64,000 nucleotides of DNA from Pseudo-nitzschia pungens (GCA_037355855.1 CM074761.1:6405346-6469345), one strand, 5' to 3'. Positions 52,151 through 62,897 are shown, counted from the stretch's first letter. Numbers and translations: made by a program. Notes: generated by a model not told the origin, from the sequence alone.

Positions 52151-52935
52151 TTGATGGTATATTCACTGAGGTAGTACTATTCTTGCTGCTTGTAGTAGTA
52201 GTACAGTTATACACTGCTGCTACATACTACTGCAGTGCGTAGGTAGTAGTACATAAGAGGTAGTCCGAAATTATGGCGCAGCGGGGCTGGCTCTCTGTGG
52301 TTTAGGTGGCGCGCGATATCACCATCATCAGCTTTCTACTGGTTTCTACTATTACTTCAGTACGGTACATACTACTAGTAGTAACTCTACTGCTATCATG
52401 TAGAAGAAATCAATTCTCGGCAAACACATGCATGACAGAAAATGCATGTGTCGTAAATCTTACTTCACATAATTTTGGGTCGGAACGGAACAAGAAAGAC
52501 GGCAACTGAAATATAATGAGATGGAAATGGTAAGTGAACCACATCAAGGTTGGAGGAGGTATTAATAATGGATTTTGATTCGTCTAACTGTGCATCATTG
52601 ACTTGCCTGCTTGCTCCTGATAGGGAGGCGACCGCAACTGCTGATGAAATAGGATGCAACGGCAAATGAAATATAATGCAACGGTGAGTGAAGCACATCA
52701 AGATCTGGGGTATTGATAATGGATTTCAATTGTTCTAATTCTGCATTGAGTTGCCTGCTTGCTACTGATAGGGAAGAATCAACTTTAATTCGACGGGGCA
52801 ACTGAAAAATGATGCAAAAAATGATGCGACGGGGCAACTGACACATATTGCGATCGCAAGACAAATATGATGGGATCGCAACTGACAAAATGATGCGATT
52901 GCAACTGATGAAATATGATGCAATGTGAGGAGACC
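52150..52935 (+). repeat. Palindrome inner flank, left arm
   Basis: 52150-52280 is mirrored by 60093-60230, and 52280-52560 by 53960-54253; the two right-hand pieces are separated only by gypsy element 2. 52560-52800 is mirrored by 47276-47454 and resembles 53820-53960. 52800-52935 holds 'gatgcgac.gggcaactga' and 'gatcgcaactga' units. No gene. Confidence 0.8.
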
Positions 52936-53024
52936 TTTACTGGCAGTACAGATACCGGTATGGATGAAATTATCACGATGACCATTATTTAAAAATCGTT
53001 TGAACCAAAATTTGTGTGGTGTGC

Positions 53025-53330
53025 ATGAGGACGAAGACGATCGGAGCAAAGAGCAACGACGATTTCAAGGACGACGAAGACGATCGAAGCGAAGAGCAAC
53101 GACGATTTCAGAGAGGACGACGAAGCCAATCGAAGCGAAGAGCAACGACAATTTCAGAGAGGACGACGATTTCAGGGAGGACGACGAAGAGGAAGGCAAT
53201 TTGGAGCAAAGAGCAACGACGACTTCAGGGAGGACGAAGACGATCAAAGCGAGAAGCAACGACGACTTCAAGGACGACGAAGACAAGGACGATCGAAACA
53301 AAGAGCGACGACGATTTCAAGGACGACGAC
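53025..53330. repeat. CGACGA-rich block near the palindrome centre
   Basis: About ten imperfect units like 'gacgacgatttcaaggacga' with 'gcgaagagcaacgac'. It is related in inverse orientation to 49720-49870. Open frames here are repeat read-through. Confidence 0.8.
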
Positions 53331-53459
53331 TTCTTTTAACGAACCAAAATTTGTGTGTGCGTGTGTGAGAAAATTGAACAGAGAATAAACAATTATTAGA
53401 GTAATATCAATATTTATCAAAAGAAAGACTTATATTTTGCATCATAGTGTTTCAAAATT

Positions 53460-53817
53460 TTTTTTCATGGGGGTCGCGATTCCTGGGCTTCGGGTAATAA
53501 TTGTGATTTTTGTGATGAATTTCTTGAGGGGTGTGATGGGAAATACTTTGTGTCGGGATGAGAAATCAATTTTTGGGAGTGAATTTCTGCAACAGTCTCA
53601 TAATATATAATGATGGTAGGGTCGGTAATAATGAGTCAGATTGAAAAAAAATTTGGGTCGAGTTTGAATTTTATTTTTTTGAGGTAGTAACTGGGTCGCG
53701 ATTGGGGTTGCGAATCGCGAGAGAGCTAGGAATCGAGCTACGTCAAAATGAGCCAGGAATAAATCGCGACCCCCCTAAATAAATTCTTGGGAGGGGTCGC
53801 GAAACAGTTTTCGGACG
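53460..53817 (-). repeat. Long inverted repeat T, right copy
   Basis: Mirror of 46594-47000; the outermost ~70 bp to 'cagttttcggac' (53817) match exactly. It inserts between two parts of the 'cagttgc' repeat. Confidence 0.8.
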
Positions 53818-53819
53818 AT

Positions 53820-54253
53820 CCTATTTCATCAGCAGTTGCGGTTGCATCCTATTTCATCAGCAGTTGCGGTCGCCTACCTATTAGGAGCAAGTAGGCAAGT
53901 CAATGATGCACAGTTAGACTAATCAAAATCCATGATTAAGTAATACCTCCTCCAATCTTGATGTGGTTCACTTACCATTTCCATCTCATTACATTTCAGT
54001 TGCCTTCGCATCACATTTCAGTTGCCGTCTTTCTTGTTCCATTCCGACCCAAAATTATGTGAAGTAAGATTTACGACACATGCATTTTCTGTCATGCATT
54101 TATTTGCTGAGAATCGATTTCTTCTACATAATACTAGCAGTAGAGTTCCTACTAGTAGTATGTACCGTACTGAAGTAATAGTAGAAACCAGTAGAAACCT
54201 GATGGTGATATCGCGCGCCACCTAAACCACAGAGAGCCGGCCCCGCTGCGCCA
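53820..54253 (-). repeat. Palindrome inner flank, right arm, first part
   Basis: Inverse of about 52270-52700 ('cagttgccgtctttcttgtt', 'cataattttgggtcggaa' on the other strand, 'ctaaaccacagagagcc'). It is interrupted at 54253 by gypsy element 2 and resumes at 60093. Confidence 0.85.
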
Positions 54254-54442
54254 TGCCATACCCCGGGTCTACTAGTGATTAGAATAGTAGTGATATGCAA
54301 ATTGTGAGCTCTATTGGTTAGTCTATTTGCTACAGTTCTAAGAGCCTTCCGAATCAGCGATTCTGTCGACTCGCCGATTGTTTTTATCCTTATCCCTGAT
54401 CCAGTCCCGAGTAGACTCGTGACTGTATTCCGGTGCACGGCA
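54254..54442 (-). repeat. 3' LTR of gypsy element 2
   Basis: Identical to 59904-60092. Preceded on the coding strand by the purine run 'ggaggagca'. Confidence 0.95.
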
Positions 54443-54466
54443 TGCTCCTCCATGGTACTGTAACAA

Positions 54467-57400
54467 TTACTCCTCTGGTTCAGGGCTATCCCTGCAATAA
54501 TAGGGATGGACTCTCCTGATGTTAACCCGGTCAGTTACAAAAGGAGCAGTTTCAATAGTTACAGTTCCATTATCATGGGCCTTGAGTACCTTGTAAGGTC
54601 CTTGCCGTGGGAAGGATAGTTTTGGAATAATGCCCTTCCTTTCCAGGGTGACATAGTCGCCTTCTTTATAGACATGGGGGATCCTTTTCTGGTTCTCCCT
54701 GATGTTGCTCTTGTGGATGCTTTTCTGCTTCCTAGCTTGGATTGCTTCCCAATCCAATGGGAAGTTCACCGGCATGAACATGTCTCGACCAAACACCAGT
54801 TGCGCTGGGGAGTACCCCAGGGTAGTATGGATGGCGCTTCTGATAGCATATGCTGCCTTGGTGGTGAATTCCTCAAAAGGGTCCTTCTCGTGGAGGTCCC
54901 TGTTCTCCAGGTTGAAGGACAACAGACAGTCCTTTAATACCTGATGGATCCTTTCCAACACCGAGTTGGATTGTGGGTTCCAAGCTCCACTGGGCTTTCT
55001 TTTCATCCCCATGTTCTCGCAGAGCTCTTGGAACTCTGCTTTGAACTCACTCCCGCCATCAAAGCCAATTTCCTTTGGGCGCGGATACCTTGCCAGCCAG
55101 GTGCTGTCCAACAATCGTTGAGTTTCTGCTGCATTTGGGGAGTCCTTCAGGTGAGCCAGTTCAAACCATCCGGTCACTGGGTCCACCATGGTGAGGACAT
55201 GGATTTGGTAGTCTTTACCGTTTTTGTTGTGGACAGTTGCAGGTCCCCAGAGGTCCACATTGACCCTCTGCCATTTGGTGACCTCAGCTGCTTTTTCCGG
55301 TAGTAGTCCATACTTCTTCCGGCCACTCTTCTTAAACATCTGACACGTGTGGCAGTGCTTACAAAGGTCCTGGACGTCCTTCCGTAGGCCTTTCCAGGTG
55401 AACACTGAGCGTATACTCTGTTCCATTCTCTTTTCTCCGGGGTGGACCAACATGCTGTGGTACCATTCCATAACTCTATCCTTGAGTTTATCGGGAATCA
55501 GGATCTTTCCTTCTTTATGGATTAGGTTGTAACCTTCCACCATTTTGGTGGTCAGTCGGTTGTCTTTTTCCAGAGCACTCATGATTCCTGTGTCCTTTTG
55601 CTGGTAGAACTGAATCATGTCCGGGGCAAGTGGGAATGCACTATTGCCCTGGAATTCTTCCGGAGCTTCTTCTCCAAGTGGGAATAGGAGTTGCCGGAGG
55701 TGCTCTTCCTCATCCGCGTAGGTGAGGGGCTTATTTGGTGGTAGCCATTCCACTGTGTCCGCTGGATCATCAGTAATATCCAGTCGGGATAGTGCATCTG
55801 CTGCATCATTGTCTTTGCCCGCAACATGCTTGACTACTGGATGGAACTCCTCCATAAGGAGTCTCCACCGGACCATTCTCTGCGTCGGCATCTGCTGATA
55901 CAGTAGGTTTAGGTGGTCTGTGTGAATAATCACATCTTGTCCTCGTAGGATTCCTTCAAACGCTTTTAGCCCTTCTACTATGCCCAGGAGTTCTTTCTCT
56001 CCAACCGTGTAGTTGAGCTGCGCAGAGTTCAGCTTCCGGGTGTAGAAACCAAGAGGCTTGCCATCTTGGCATACAGTTGCTCCCAGTTGCCTGTCGCTGG
56101 CGTCTGAGTAGAGATGAAATGGTTTCGTAAAGTCTGGGAATGCAAGCCTTGCTTCATCCGCGAGCATCCTTTTCGCCTCCATGAAAGCTTTCTGCTCTGC
56201 TGGACCCCAGTACCAATTCATCTTTCCCTTTTTCCCTGCTAGTTTGTTCAGAGGGGCTAGGATGTGGGAGCGGCGCTTCCACATGTCCCGGTAGAAATTT
56301 ACCATTCCAAGGAACATCTTGAGTTGCTTGGTGTTCTTGGGGGCTTCTAGTCGCTTCATCGCCTCCAGTTTCTTTGGCTGGGGCTGAATGCCTTCTGTTG
56401 TTAACAGAAATCCCAGATATTCCACTTCTTTTTGCATGAAAAAGGATTTTCGTAGGTTGGCTCTGAAGCCAGCATCATTCAGTCTCTGTAGGACTGTGTC
56501 GATTTTGTTGAGGTGATCCTGTTCAGATTCTCCCTCCCGCTGAATGATCAGGATATCATCAATATAGACAAGAACGTAGTCCAGATCCCCTAGTAGGTTC
56601 ATCATGACTGATTGGAAGATGTCGGGCGCACATGCGATTCCCATTGCCAGTCGTTTGTAGGCATACTTTCCCCACGGCAGAATGGTGGAGCAAATTTTCT
56701 GGCTCTCTTTGCAGATGGGGATGGTGTAATACCCTTGGGATAAGTCCAGTGCCGTAGCAGACTTAAATTTCTGTAGTCTTTGGATGGTTTCCCCAATGCG
56801 TGGTAGGGGGAACGGTTTTCGTTGAATGGCTGCATTCATCTTCCGAAAGTCCGTGAGGACTCGTATGTCCCCTGTCTTTTTGGGTTGACAGAACGTCGGT
56901 GATGCCCACGGTGAGTCATCATCATGTGGAAGTTTCTCCAGGACTCCAATGTCACAGAGCCTGTTGATTTCCTTCCGGAGTGCTTGTTCAAAGGCATGGG
57001 GTACTGAATAGTACCTCTGCCTGACCGGTTTAACCCCTGGTTGGAGTTCAATAGATACCGGTTCGATATTCTTGAGCAGCCCCAGCCCTCCTCCAAAGAG
57101 TGTGGGGAACTTCTTCAATGTTTTCTTCAGGGCCTCCTTGGACGCGTCTGTGATCTCCAGGTCGTTGACCATAGCGTCTATGTCGACTTTGGAGTAGTCG
57201 GCGTCCAAAATTTTTGATTGCCGTTCTTCCTCTTTTTGGAGGATTGGACTCTGTGTGTTGGCAAAGAATACTGCCTCGCATTTGTCCGGGTTCGAGAGCT
57301 CCCCCATTCCCTTCATGGGAATGGAGTCACCCTGCCATTCAATTGTTCGGGAGCTGTATTTTATATCCAGTCCCAGTTGTGCCATCAGGTCGGATCCTAT

Positions 57401-57739
57401 GATCATGTCATAGGGCACTTCCTCGTGGTGGTGATATTCATCCACTTGGAAGGTCCATTTGATGGTCTTGGAGTTTGAAAATTCTATCAGCCTTAGTCCC
57501 ACTGAAGCCGCAGACTTGGTTCTAAACTTGCCTCCATACGTGTTGTAGGTGACAGATCTTCGGTCTCGGTTCGTTAGTTGACTTCGGTCGACAAACTGTT
57601 GTAGTATGATGGATTTGGAGCAACCAGAGTCTAGTAGGCCCCGGAGCATCCGTCCCCTTCCCTTGTGGTCCAATACCTCCACACAGACGTCCGCAAACCG
57701 GTTGATTATGCGGGGTCCAGTGTGGATGGTATCAGCCAT
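54467..57739 (-). CDS. pol: Pol of gypsy element 2
   Basis: The 1090-aa frame starts at ATG 57739, directly after and in frame with the gag stop TGA (57742-57740). Protease: 'RGLLDSGCSKSIIL' (Asp37). RT: 'RVLTDFRKMN' and 'DYVLVYIDDILII' (~393). RNase H: 'LYSDASDRQLGAT'. Integrase zinc region: 'WYHSMLVHPGEKR' and 'CKHCHTCQMFKK'. Catalytic D, D, E: 'NVDLWGP', 'IGFDGGSEFK' and 'NPQSNSVLERIHQ'. A C-terminal segment ('EGDYVTLERKG', 'FPRQGPYKVLKAHDNGTV') resembles the gypsy GPY/F module. No stop or frameshift; with identical LTRs this is a likely active element. Expression requires readthrough of TGA or reinitiation. Confidence 0.95.
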   Translation of the reverse strand: MADTIHTGPRIINRFADVCVEVLDHKGRGRMLRGLLDSGCSKSIILQQFVDRSQLTNRDRRSVTYNTYGGKFRTKSAASVGLRLIEFSNSKTIKWTFQVDEYHHHEEVPYDMIIGSDLMAQLGLDIKYSSRTIEWQGDSIPMKGMGELSNPDKCEAVFFANTQSPILQKEEERQSKILDADYSKVDIDAMVNDLEITDASKEALKKTLKKFPTLFGGGLGLLKNIEPVSIELQPGVKPVRQRYYSVPHAFEQALRKEINRLCDIGVLEKLPHDDDSPWASPTFCQPKKTGDIRVLTDFRKMNAAIQRKPFPLPRIGETIQRLQKFKSATALDLSQGYYTIPICKESQKICSTILPWGKYAYKRLAMGIACAPDIFQSVMMNLLGDLDYVLVYIDDILIIQREGESEQDHLNKIDTVLQRLNDAGFRANLRKSFFMQKEVEYLGFLLTTEGIQPQPKKLEAMKRLEAPKNTKQLKMFLGMVNFYRDMWKRRSHILAPLNKLAGKKGKMNWYWGPAEQKAFMEAKRMLADEARLAFPDFTKPFHLYSDASDRQLGATVCQDGKPLGFYTRKLNSAQLNYTVGEKELLGIVEGLKAFEGILRGQDVIIHTDHLNLLYQQMPTQRMVRWRLLMEEFHPVVKHVAGKDNDAADALSRLDITDDPADTVEWLPPNKPLTYADEEEHLRQLLFPLGEEAPEEFQGNSAFPLAPDMIQFYQQKDTGIMSALEKDNRLTTKMVEGYNLIHKEGKILIPDKLKDRVMEWYHSMLVHPGEKRMEQSIRSVFTWKGLRKDVQDLCKHCHTCQMFKKSGRKKYGLLPEKAAEVTKWQRVNVDLWGPATVHNKNGKDYQIHVLTMVDPVTGWFELAHLKDSPNAAETQRLLDSTWLARYPRPKEIGFDGGSEFKAEFQELCENMGMKRKPSGAWNPQSNSVLERIHQVLKDCLLSFNLENRDLHEKDPFEEFTTKAAYAIRSAIHTTLGYSPAQLVFGRDMFMPVNFPLDWEAIQARKQKSIHKSNIRENQKRIPHVYKEGDYVTLERKGIIPKLSFPRQGPYKVLKAHDNGTVTIETAPFVTDRVNIRRVHPYYCRDSPEPEE

Positions 57740-59158
57740 TCAGTTGTGGGATCCTTTCTTTTTGAAGGTTTTTCTGTACTTTCTTCTGTACTCTTTGAGT
57801 TCGCGTTCGGAGATGTCAATCTCGTCATCGGAGACTTCGTGGTCCGCTTGGGCCGTGGCCAGTACATAGGAGTACTCGTGGTTCGATAGGTTCCTTCCCC
57901 AGTGGGGTTTGGAGTGTTGCTCGGTATCCGAGTCTTCTTTTGCCACAAAATGTTCCTTGAGCAAATTGATGGTCTCCCGGTCGAACTTTCCCTTCTTGGG
58001 AGGTCCGCCGGTTAGTTTCCAGCATTTGCCGGCATGGACCTTGCCACAGGTCTTGCATAGCTGTTTGTTGCTGTTGTCCACAGGGCGCTTCTTTTTGCCA
58101 GGGGATTTCCCGTGGTGGGTTCCTCCCCCAGAGGCGGCCTTGGGGGTCTTCTTGGGGCCACCGGTTTGTTTCTCGAGGTCCGCGATGCGCTTGCGGAGTT
58201 CATCCTCGTTCCGGATGGTGATTTCCAGGTTTTCGAGCTTGTCGATGGTGGTGTTAAAGGGGTGTTTGTAGACGTCCCAGCTGATGTGCTCCAGTTTCTC
58301 GCGTTGGGAGTGGGTCATGTTGGCATCTAGGATTTCCTTCATGTCCTCTTCCGAGTAACTGGATGGTGCAGTGCCTTTTGCAGCGCCACTCTCCCAGAGG
58401 CAATCGGGTAGATAGCTCTGTAGTTCGGCCATACGGTTTGCCCATGAGCGAATACCGTGTTTCATGTCGATTTTCGTGTTCCGGATGAATCTACGGAGCA
58501 GAATGTATGATCTTCTGCCATTCATGTCGTTGCCAAAGATTTTGAGCTTGAGGGCGTGCATACACTCCTCAATGATGTCCTTTCTGTACTCCTGGGTTTG
58601 GTAGTACTGGATGAGGGTACTTGGGACCCTTTTCTTTGGGACCGGACCGTCAAGTGCGGTTGGTTCCGGTTCTTGTTCGGACGCCGCCGTAGCAGTCGTG
58701 TTGTCCTTCTCGGTTGGGGCGTTGGCGCCCTTCACCGCCTCTTTGGATTTGGCAGCGGGGGGTTCCTTAGGAGGTTCCTTAGGTTCCCGCATGGCAATCC
58801 TCTCGAGTTTTTGTTGGATCAGTTGGTTGTTGTGTACCTTGTGTCCTGGTTCGGCATAATATGTCCGGCCCAAAACCATTTGAACAATGGAGAGTGCCTC
58901 GTGGGAGAGGATTCTCTGTAGGACATCCAGTTTCTGGTCTCCTTGGAGTTTCTCGTTGTTGACAATTTTCTGGTCAAAGTCTCGCTTCCAGATGATGAAG
59001 AGTTCCGGTCTTTCAGTGCCGGTGAGTACCTTTAGATAGTCACTGAAGGCCACTCCCCCTTTCTCGGAGTCTATGCTCATCTTCACAGCATCGGTGTCTT
59101 CCGGCCAGTTCTCGCGAGTGAAGTTAAAGGGTTTCTGTTTGGTTCCTTTGGACGCCAT
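57740..59158 (-). CDS. gag: Gag of gypsy element 2
   Basis: 472-aa product, ATG at 59158 ('MASKGTKQKPFNFTREN'). It has a capsid-like helical region, a Pro/Lys/Glu-rich linker ('EPPKEPPAAKSKE'), a second helical region with 'LRKRIADLEKQTGG', and near the C-terminus a zinc knuckle-like 'CKTCGKVHAGKC' (CCHC type: C-x2-C-x4-H-x3-C) in a basic context. It ends in a Lys/Arg-rich tail ('LKEYRRKYRKTFKKKG') and TGA. The pol ATG follows immediately. Confidence 0.92.
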   Translation of the reverse strand: MASKGTKQKPFNFTRENWPEDTDAVKMSIDSEKGGVAFSDYLKVLTGTERPELFIIWKRDFDQKIVNNEKLQGDQKLDVLQRILSHEALSIVQMVLGRTYYAEPGHKVHNNQLIQQKLERIAMREPKEPPKEPPAAKSKEAVKGANAPTEKDNTTATAASEQEPEPTALDGPVPKKRVPSTLIQYYQTQEYRKDIIEECMHALKLKIFGNDMNGRRSYILLRRFIRNTKIDMKHGIRSWANRMAELQSYLPDCLWESGAAKGTAPSSYSEEDMKEILDANMTHSQREKLEHISWDVYKHPFNTTIDKLENLEITIRNEDELRKRIADLEKQTGGPKKTPKAASGGGTHHGKSPGKKKRPVDNSNKQLCKTCGKVHAGKCWKLTGGPPKKGKFDRETINLLKEHFVAKEDSDTEQHSKPHWGRNLSNHEYSYVLATAQADHEVSDDEIDISERELKEYRRKYRKTFKKKGSHN

Positions 59159-59903
59159 GGTTAATCAGTTTTATTTAGTTAGTTTAGTTACTTTAGTCTG
59201 TTATCTGCTAATCTGTTAATTTCAGTGTGGAAATGAGCAAAAGTGGTTGCTCCAGATTTTGCAGTTTTTGCTACTAAATTTGGTTTCCACGCGATAACTC
59301 GTGTTGTAACTGATTTTGCTCTCATCCATCTTGGTGGTGGGAGTTGTTTCTCTCTTTAGCTCCCGGGAATCCTGTGGTTCTCCGGAGTTGTTTCTGTTTT
59401 TATTTTGTGGGATTCGATTCCCGTGGTTCTCCGGCGTTGCTTCTCTGTTAAGCGGTCACCGGGCCGGTCCCACTTCCCGTTTCCCGTGGGATTAGTGGTG
59501 TTCGGGTATTTGTCATATACCTTTCCGGATATCCATATTTCGGTTGTGGTTGGCATCCCCTCTCCGGTCTGTCCATCCCCTCGGTGTTGGTCCAATTAGT
59601 CCATTCACTGATTTATGTGTCACTTTTTCGGCACATATTTTCGCATTTTTCGATTATTTCTGTTGTCGACCATGGTCCTGTTTAGGTCCTTAGGTGTCTC
59701 TGTTGCTGCAGTTGCTCCTTGTAATGGAACCAACTGTTGCTGGGGTTGGTATTCCTTTGTGCTGCAGACACCGGATGTCCTTTCCCCTGTTTGCTTCTAT
59801 GCGCCTCCATTTTTCGGCAGTTTCTTCGGTCCCGTCGGTTTGCCGACCGATCGGTCCCTTCTCTTGCTCATGGTCATCAGCGCTCAGCTTGATTTTAAAA
59901 TCA
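59159..59903 (-). promoter_or_regulatory. Leader of gypsy element 2
   Basis: 745 bp between the 5' LTR and the gag ATG carry no credible gene (small frames only). The 14 bases next to the LTR (59890-59903) read tgattttaaaatca, a perfect palindrome, where the primer-binding site should lie; there is no TGG start. Confidence 0.6.
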
Positions 59904-60092
59904 TGCCATACCCCGGGTCTACTAGTGATTAGAATAGTAGTGATATGCAAATTGTGAGCTCTATTGGTTAGTCTATTTGCTACAGTTCTAAGAGCCTTCC
60001 GAATCAGCGATTCTGTCGACTCGCCGATTGTTTTTATCCTTATCCCTGATCCAGTCCCGAGTAGACTCGTGACTGTATTCCGGTGCACGGCA
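59904..60092 (-). repeat. 5' LTR of gypsy element 2
   Basis: Identical to 54254-54442. At 189 bp it is short for a gypsy LTR. Confidence 0.95.
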
Positions 60093-60833
60093 CGCCATAA
60101 TTTTTGACTACCTCTTACTATGTACTACTACCTATGCACTGCCGTAGTATGTAGCAGCAGTTTATAACTGTACTACCCTTACAAGCAGCAAGAATAGTAC
60201 CAGTACCTCAGTGAATATACCATCAAATCACTTATCTGAATGAATCTAGCCAATCTTTGTGTGATGTGTGATTCCAGTGTGAATATTTCTCATCCTATCC
60301 ATGGGCAAGAGTATGCAAAAAGAAGTATTCAAAAATCACCAATAATTTGGATGTCACCACTGAATAATTAATATTTGGTCCACTACTGGAAAATTTACTA
60401 GAAAATACTGTAAATTCAAATATCTGAATGAATGTGGCCAATATTTGTGTGAGTCCAGTGTGTGTATATCTCATCCTATGCATGGGCAAGAGTATTCAAA
60501 AAGAAGTATTCAAAAATCACCAATAATTTGGGTGTCACCACTAAATAATTAATATTTGGTCCACCACTGGAAAATTTGCTAGAAAACATTACCAAATCAC
60601 ATATTGGAATGAATCTGGCCAATCTTTGTGTGATTCCAGTGTGAATATTCCTCATCCTATCCATGGGCAAGAGTATTCAAAAAGAAGTATTCAAAAATCA
60701 TTGAAAGTTTGGATGTCACCACTGAATAATTAATATTTGGTCCACTACTGGAAAATTTACTAGAAAATACTGTAAAATCAAATATCTGAATGAATGTGGC
60801 CAATTTTTGTGTGATTCCAGTGTGAATATTCCT
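60093..60833 (-). repeat. Palindrome right arm: inner flank and 181-bp satellite (inverse)
   Basis: 60093-60230 is the inverse of 52150-52280 (gtagtacta-rich). 60230-60833 is about 3.3 units of the 181-bp satellite in inverse orientation ('ttgtgtgattccagtgtgaa', 'tgcatgggcaagagtat', 'caaaaagaagtattcaaaaa'). The array is cut by the fold-back element and a last piece lies at 61605-61683. Confidence 0.92.
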
Positions 60834-61604
60834 GGAGCGCCCGGTAATGACTATTTTTCGCGGAAAAAAAAGAAATCGAGAGGGAATTATTGACTGTCAG
60901 GCTTATAAAAAATTAAAGCGGCAATAATATAAGAGCTAAATGGAAATAAAAAATTAGTATAACACGTGCCAAAACAAACAACACTCTAGTAATAAATCTA
61001 ATTCTGATTCGCAGAATATATTATTGTTAATTAAAATTAATAAATATCAAAAATTAAAAATTAAAATTAATAAATATTAAAAATCAAAAATTAATATTAA
61101 TTAAAATTAATTAATATTAATTAATATTAAAAAAATTTAAAAATCAAAAATTAATTAATACGTTCTTGTTTTAATTTTTTAATATTGCCCTGGAGGTCCG
61201 TCAGCAACAAGGAACACAACAGCGGCAAAGATTGTACACGCTACCAATGGAGAGGGAAGGGGGTTATCAAAAAAATTAAATGATATTCGTTAATTAATTT
61301 TTGATTTTTAATTTTTTTTAATATTAATTAATTTTAATTAATTTTAATTTTTAATTTTTGATATTAATTAATTTTAATTTTTGATTTTTAATTTTTATTT
61401 ATTTTTATTAATAACGATTAATTCTGCGAATCAAAATCAGATTTTTTCATTTTAATGTTCTTCAGATTGGCACGTGTTTCCCTAATTTTTATTTCGGTTC
61501 AGCTATTTTATTATTGCCGATCTGATTTTTATTGAGCGTGTCAATCAAACAATAAGCCCACCTTCATTTTTTTTCCCCGAAAAATTGTTATTACCGGGCG
61601 CTCC
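60834..61604. mobile_element. AT-rich fold-back element
   Basis: Ends 'ggagcgcccggtaatgac' and 'gttattaccgggcgctcc' are inverted. Inversion continues inward for about 250 bp each side ('ttttcg', 'gcggcaataata', 'ctgattcgcagaat' and long aattaa tracts), leaving a central spacer near 61180-61255 of normal composition. It interrupts the 181-bp satellite. No coding capacity. Confidence 0.8.
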
Positions 61605-61683
61605 TGATCCTATGCATGGGCAAGAGTATTCAAAAAGAAGTATTCCAAAAGCACCAATAATTTCGGTGTCACCATTGAATAAC

Positions 61684-62250
61684 GCTCCAGAGAGGGATGA
61701 CGGTGGTACGGTCGCTACGATCGCTTCTAACAGGAGTTTCTTGTTGTTTTTTCTTTCGTCTTTCCAGGGAAGAGGACGACGTCGAAAGTACGGTCGCTCC
61801 AGAGAGGGTCGACAACGACGAAGGTACGTTCGCTCCAGAGAGGGATGACGGTGGTACGGTCGCACAGAAAAACGATCGATTGGTGCTGAGAGGGACGACG
61901 ATGACGACGCACGGTGCGATCGCTTCACAGACGAACGATGGGACCTAGTTTTATACAAATACTCTCTTCTTTTTTCTTTTATCAAGTACTCTCTGTTTCC
62001 TCTAGAATCATAACTAACACAAATATTTTTTCATTCTTGGTTGTTGCAGAAAGGAGCGACTGATCGATCAATTTTCGTTAGTTGAAACGGATCGATCGAA
62101 CGAAATACCCCTACGATTTTCGGTTGTTGCGAAAAGGAGCGACGGATCGAAATAATCCCTACCAGTGAGACGAACGACGGAGACGGAGGGGAACGACCGA
62201 TACGATCGCTGACAAGGAAAGACGACCACGACAAGAGTTCTTTAAAAATA
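61684..62250. repeat. CGTCG-related block, right arm
   Basis: Contains repeated 'cgctccagagagggatgacg' (61685, 61835) and 'ggtacggtcgc' units. The inner edge 'gaacgaccgatacgatcg' and 'agttctttaaaaatattctc' (62195-62255) mirrors 49695-49760. Confidence 0.75.
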
Positions 62251-62254
62251 TTCT

Positions 62255-62895
62255 CGTGTATTATCCCCCCTGTATTATCGACGCGTTGGTTGCTGCTTGC
62301 TGTCCCCCCCCCTGTAATATCGACGCGTTGGTTGCTGCTTGCTGTCCCCCCCCCTGTAATATCGACGCGTTGCTCCTGCTTGCTGTCCCCCCCCCTGTAT
62401 TATCGACGCGTTGGTTGCTGCTTGCTGTCCCCCCCCCTGTATTATCGACGCGTTGGTCCTGCTTGCTGTCCCCCCCCCCTGTATTATCGACGTGTTGGTT
62501 GCTGCTTGCTGTCCCCCCTGTATTATCGACGCGTTGGTTGCTGCTTGCTGTCCCCCCCCCTGTAATATCGACGCGTTGGTTGCTGCTTGCTGTCCCCCCC
62601 CCTGTATTATCGACGCGTTGCTGCTGCTTGCTGTCCCCCCCCGTGTATTATCGACGCGTTGGTTGCTGCTTGCTGTCCCCCCTGTATTATCGACGCGTTG
62701 CTGCTTGCTGTCCTCCCTCTGTATTATCGACCCGTTGCTGCTTGCTGTCCCCCCTGTTATTTATTATTTTTTTCTACCTATATCCCTGTACAATTTGTAC
62801 TGGAAAATCGAATTTTTTGATTGGCTCATTCAAATCGTTGCTGCTGCTTGCTGTCCAACCCTGTATTATCAACGCGTTGGTTGCTGCTTGCTGTC
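62255..62895. repeat. C-rich minisatellite array, right arm (inverse of left array)
   Basis: About fourteen units of 'ctgtattatcgacgcgttgg' + 'ttgctgcttgctgt' + C6-C9. Units are more regular (about 50-55 bp) than in the left arm. A non-repeat spacer lies at 62757-62835. The open frame at 62256-62948 is repeat read-through. Confidence 0.92.
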
Positions 62896-62897
62896 CT

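Larger units (their letters stand above)
54254..60092 (-). mobile_element. Gypsy-type LTR retrotransposon 2, intact
   Basis: 189-bp LTRs (54254-54442 and 59904-60092) are identical by eye, start TGCC and end GGCA, and are flanked by CGCCA (54249-54253 and 60093-60097). gag and pol are both open on the minus strand. The element sits within the right arm of the large palindrome; the left arm (around 52275) shows the empty site. A diverged LTR of the same family starts at 63865. Confidence 0.95.
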
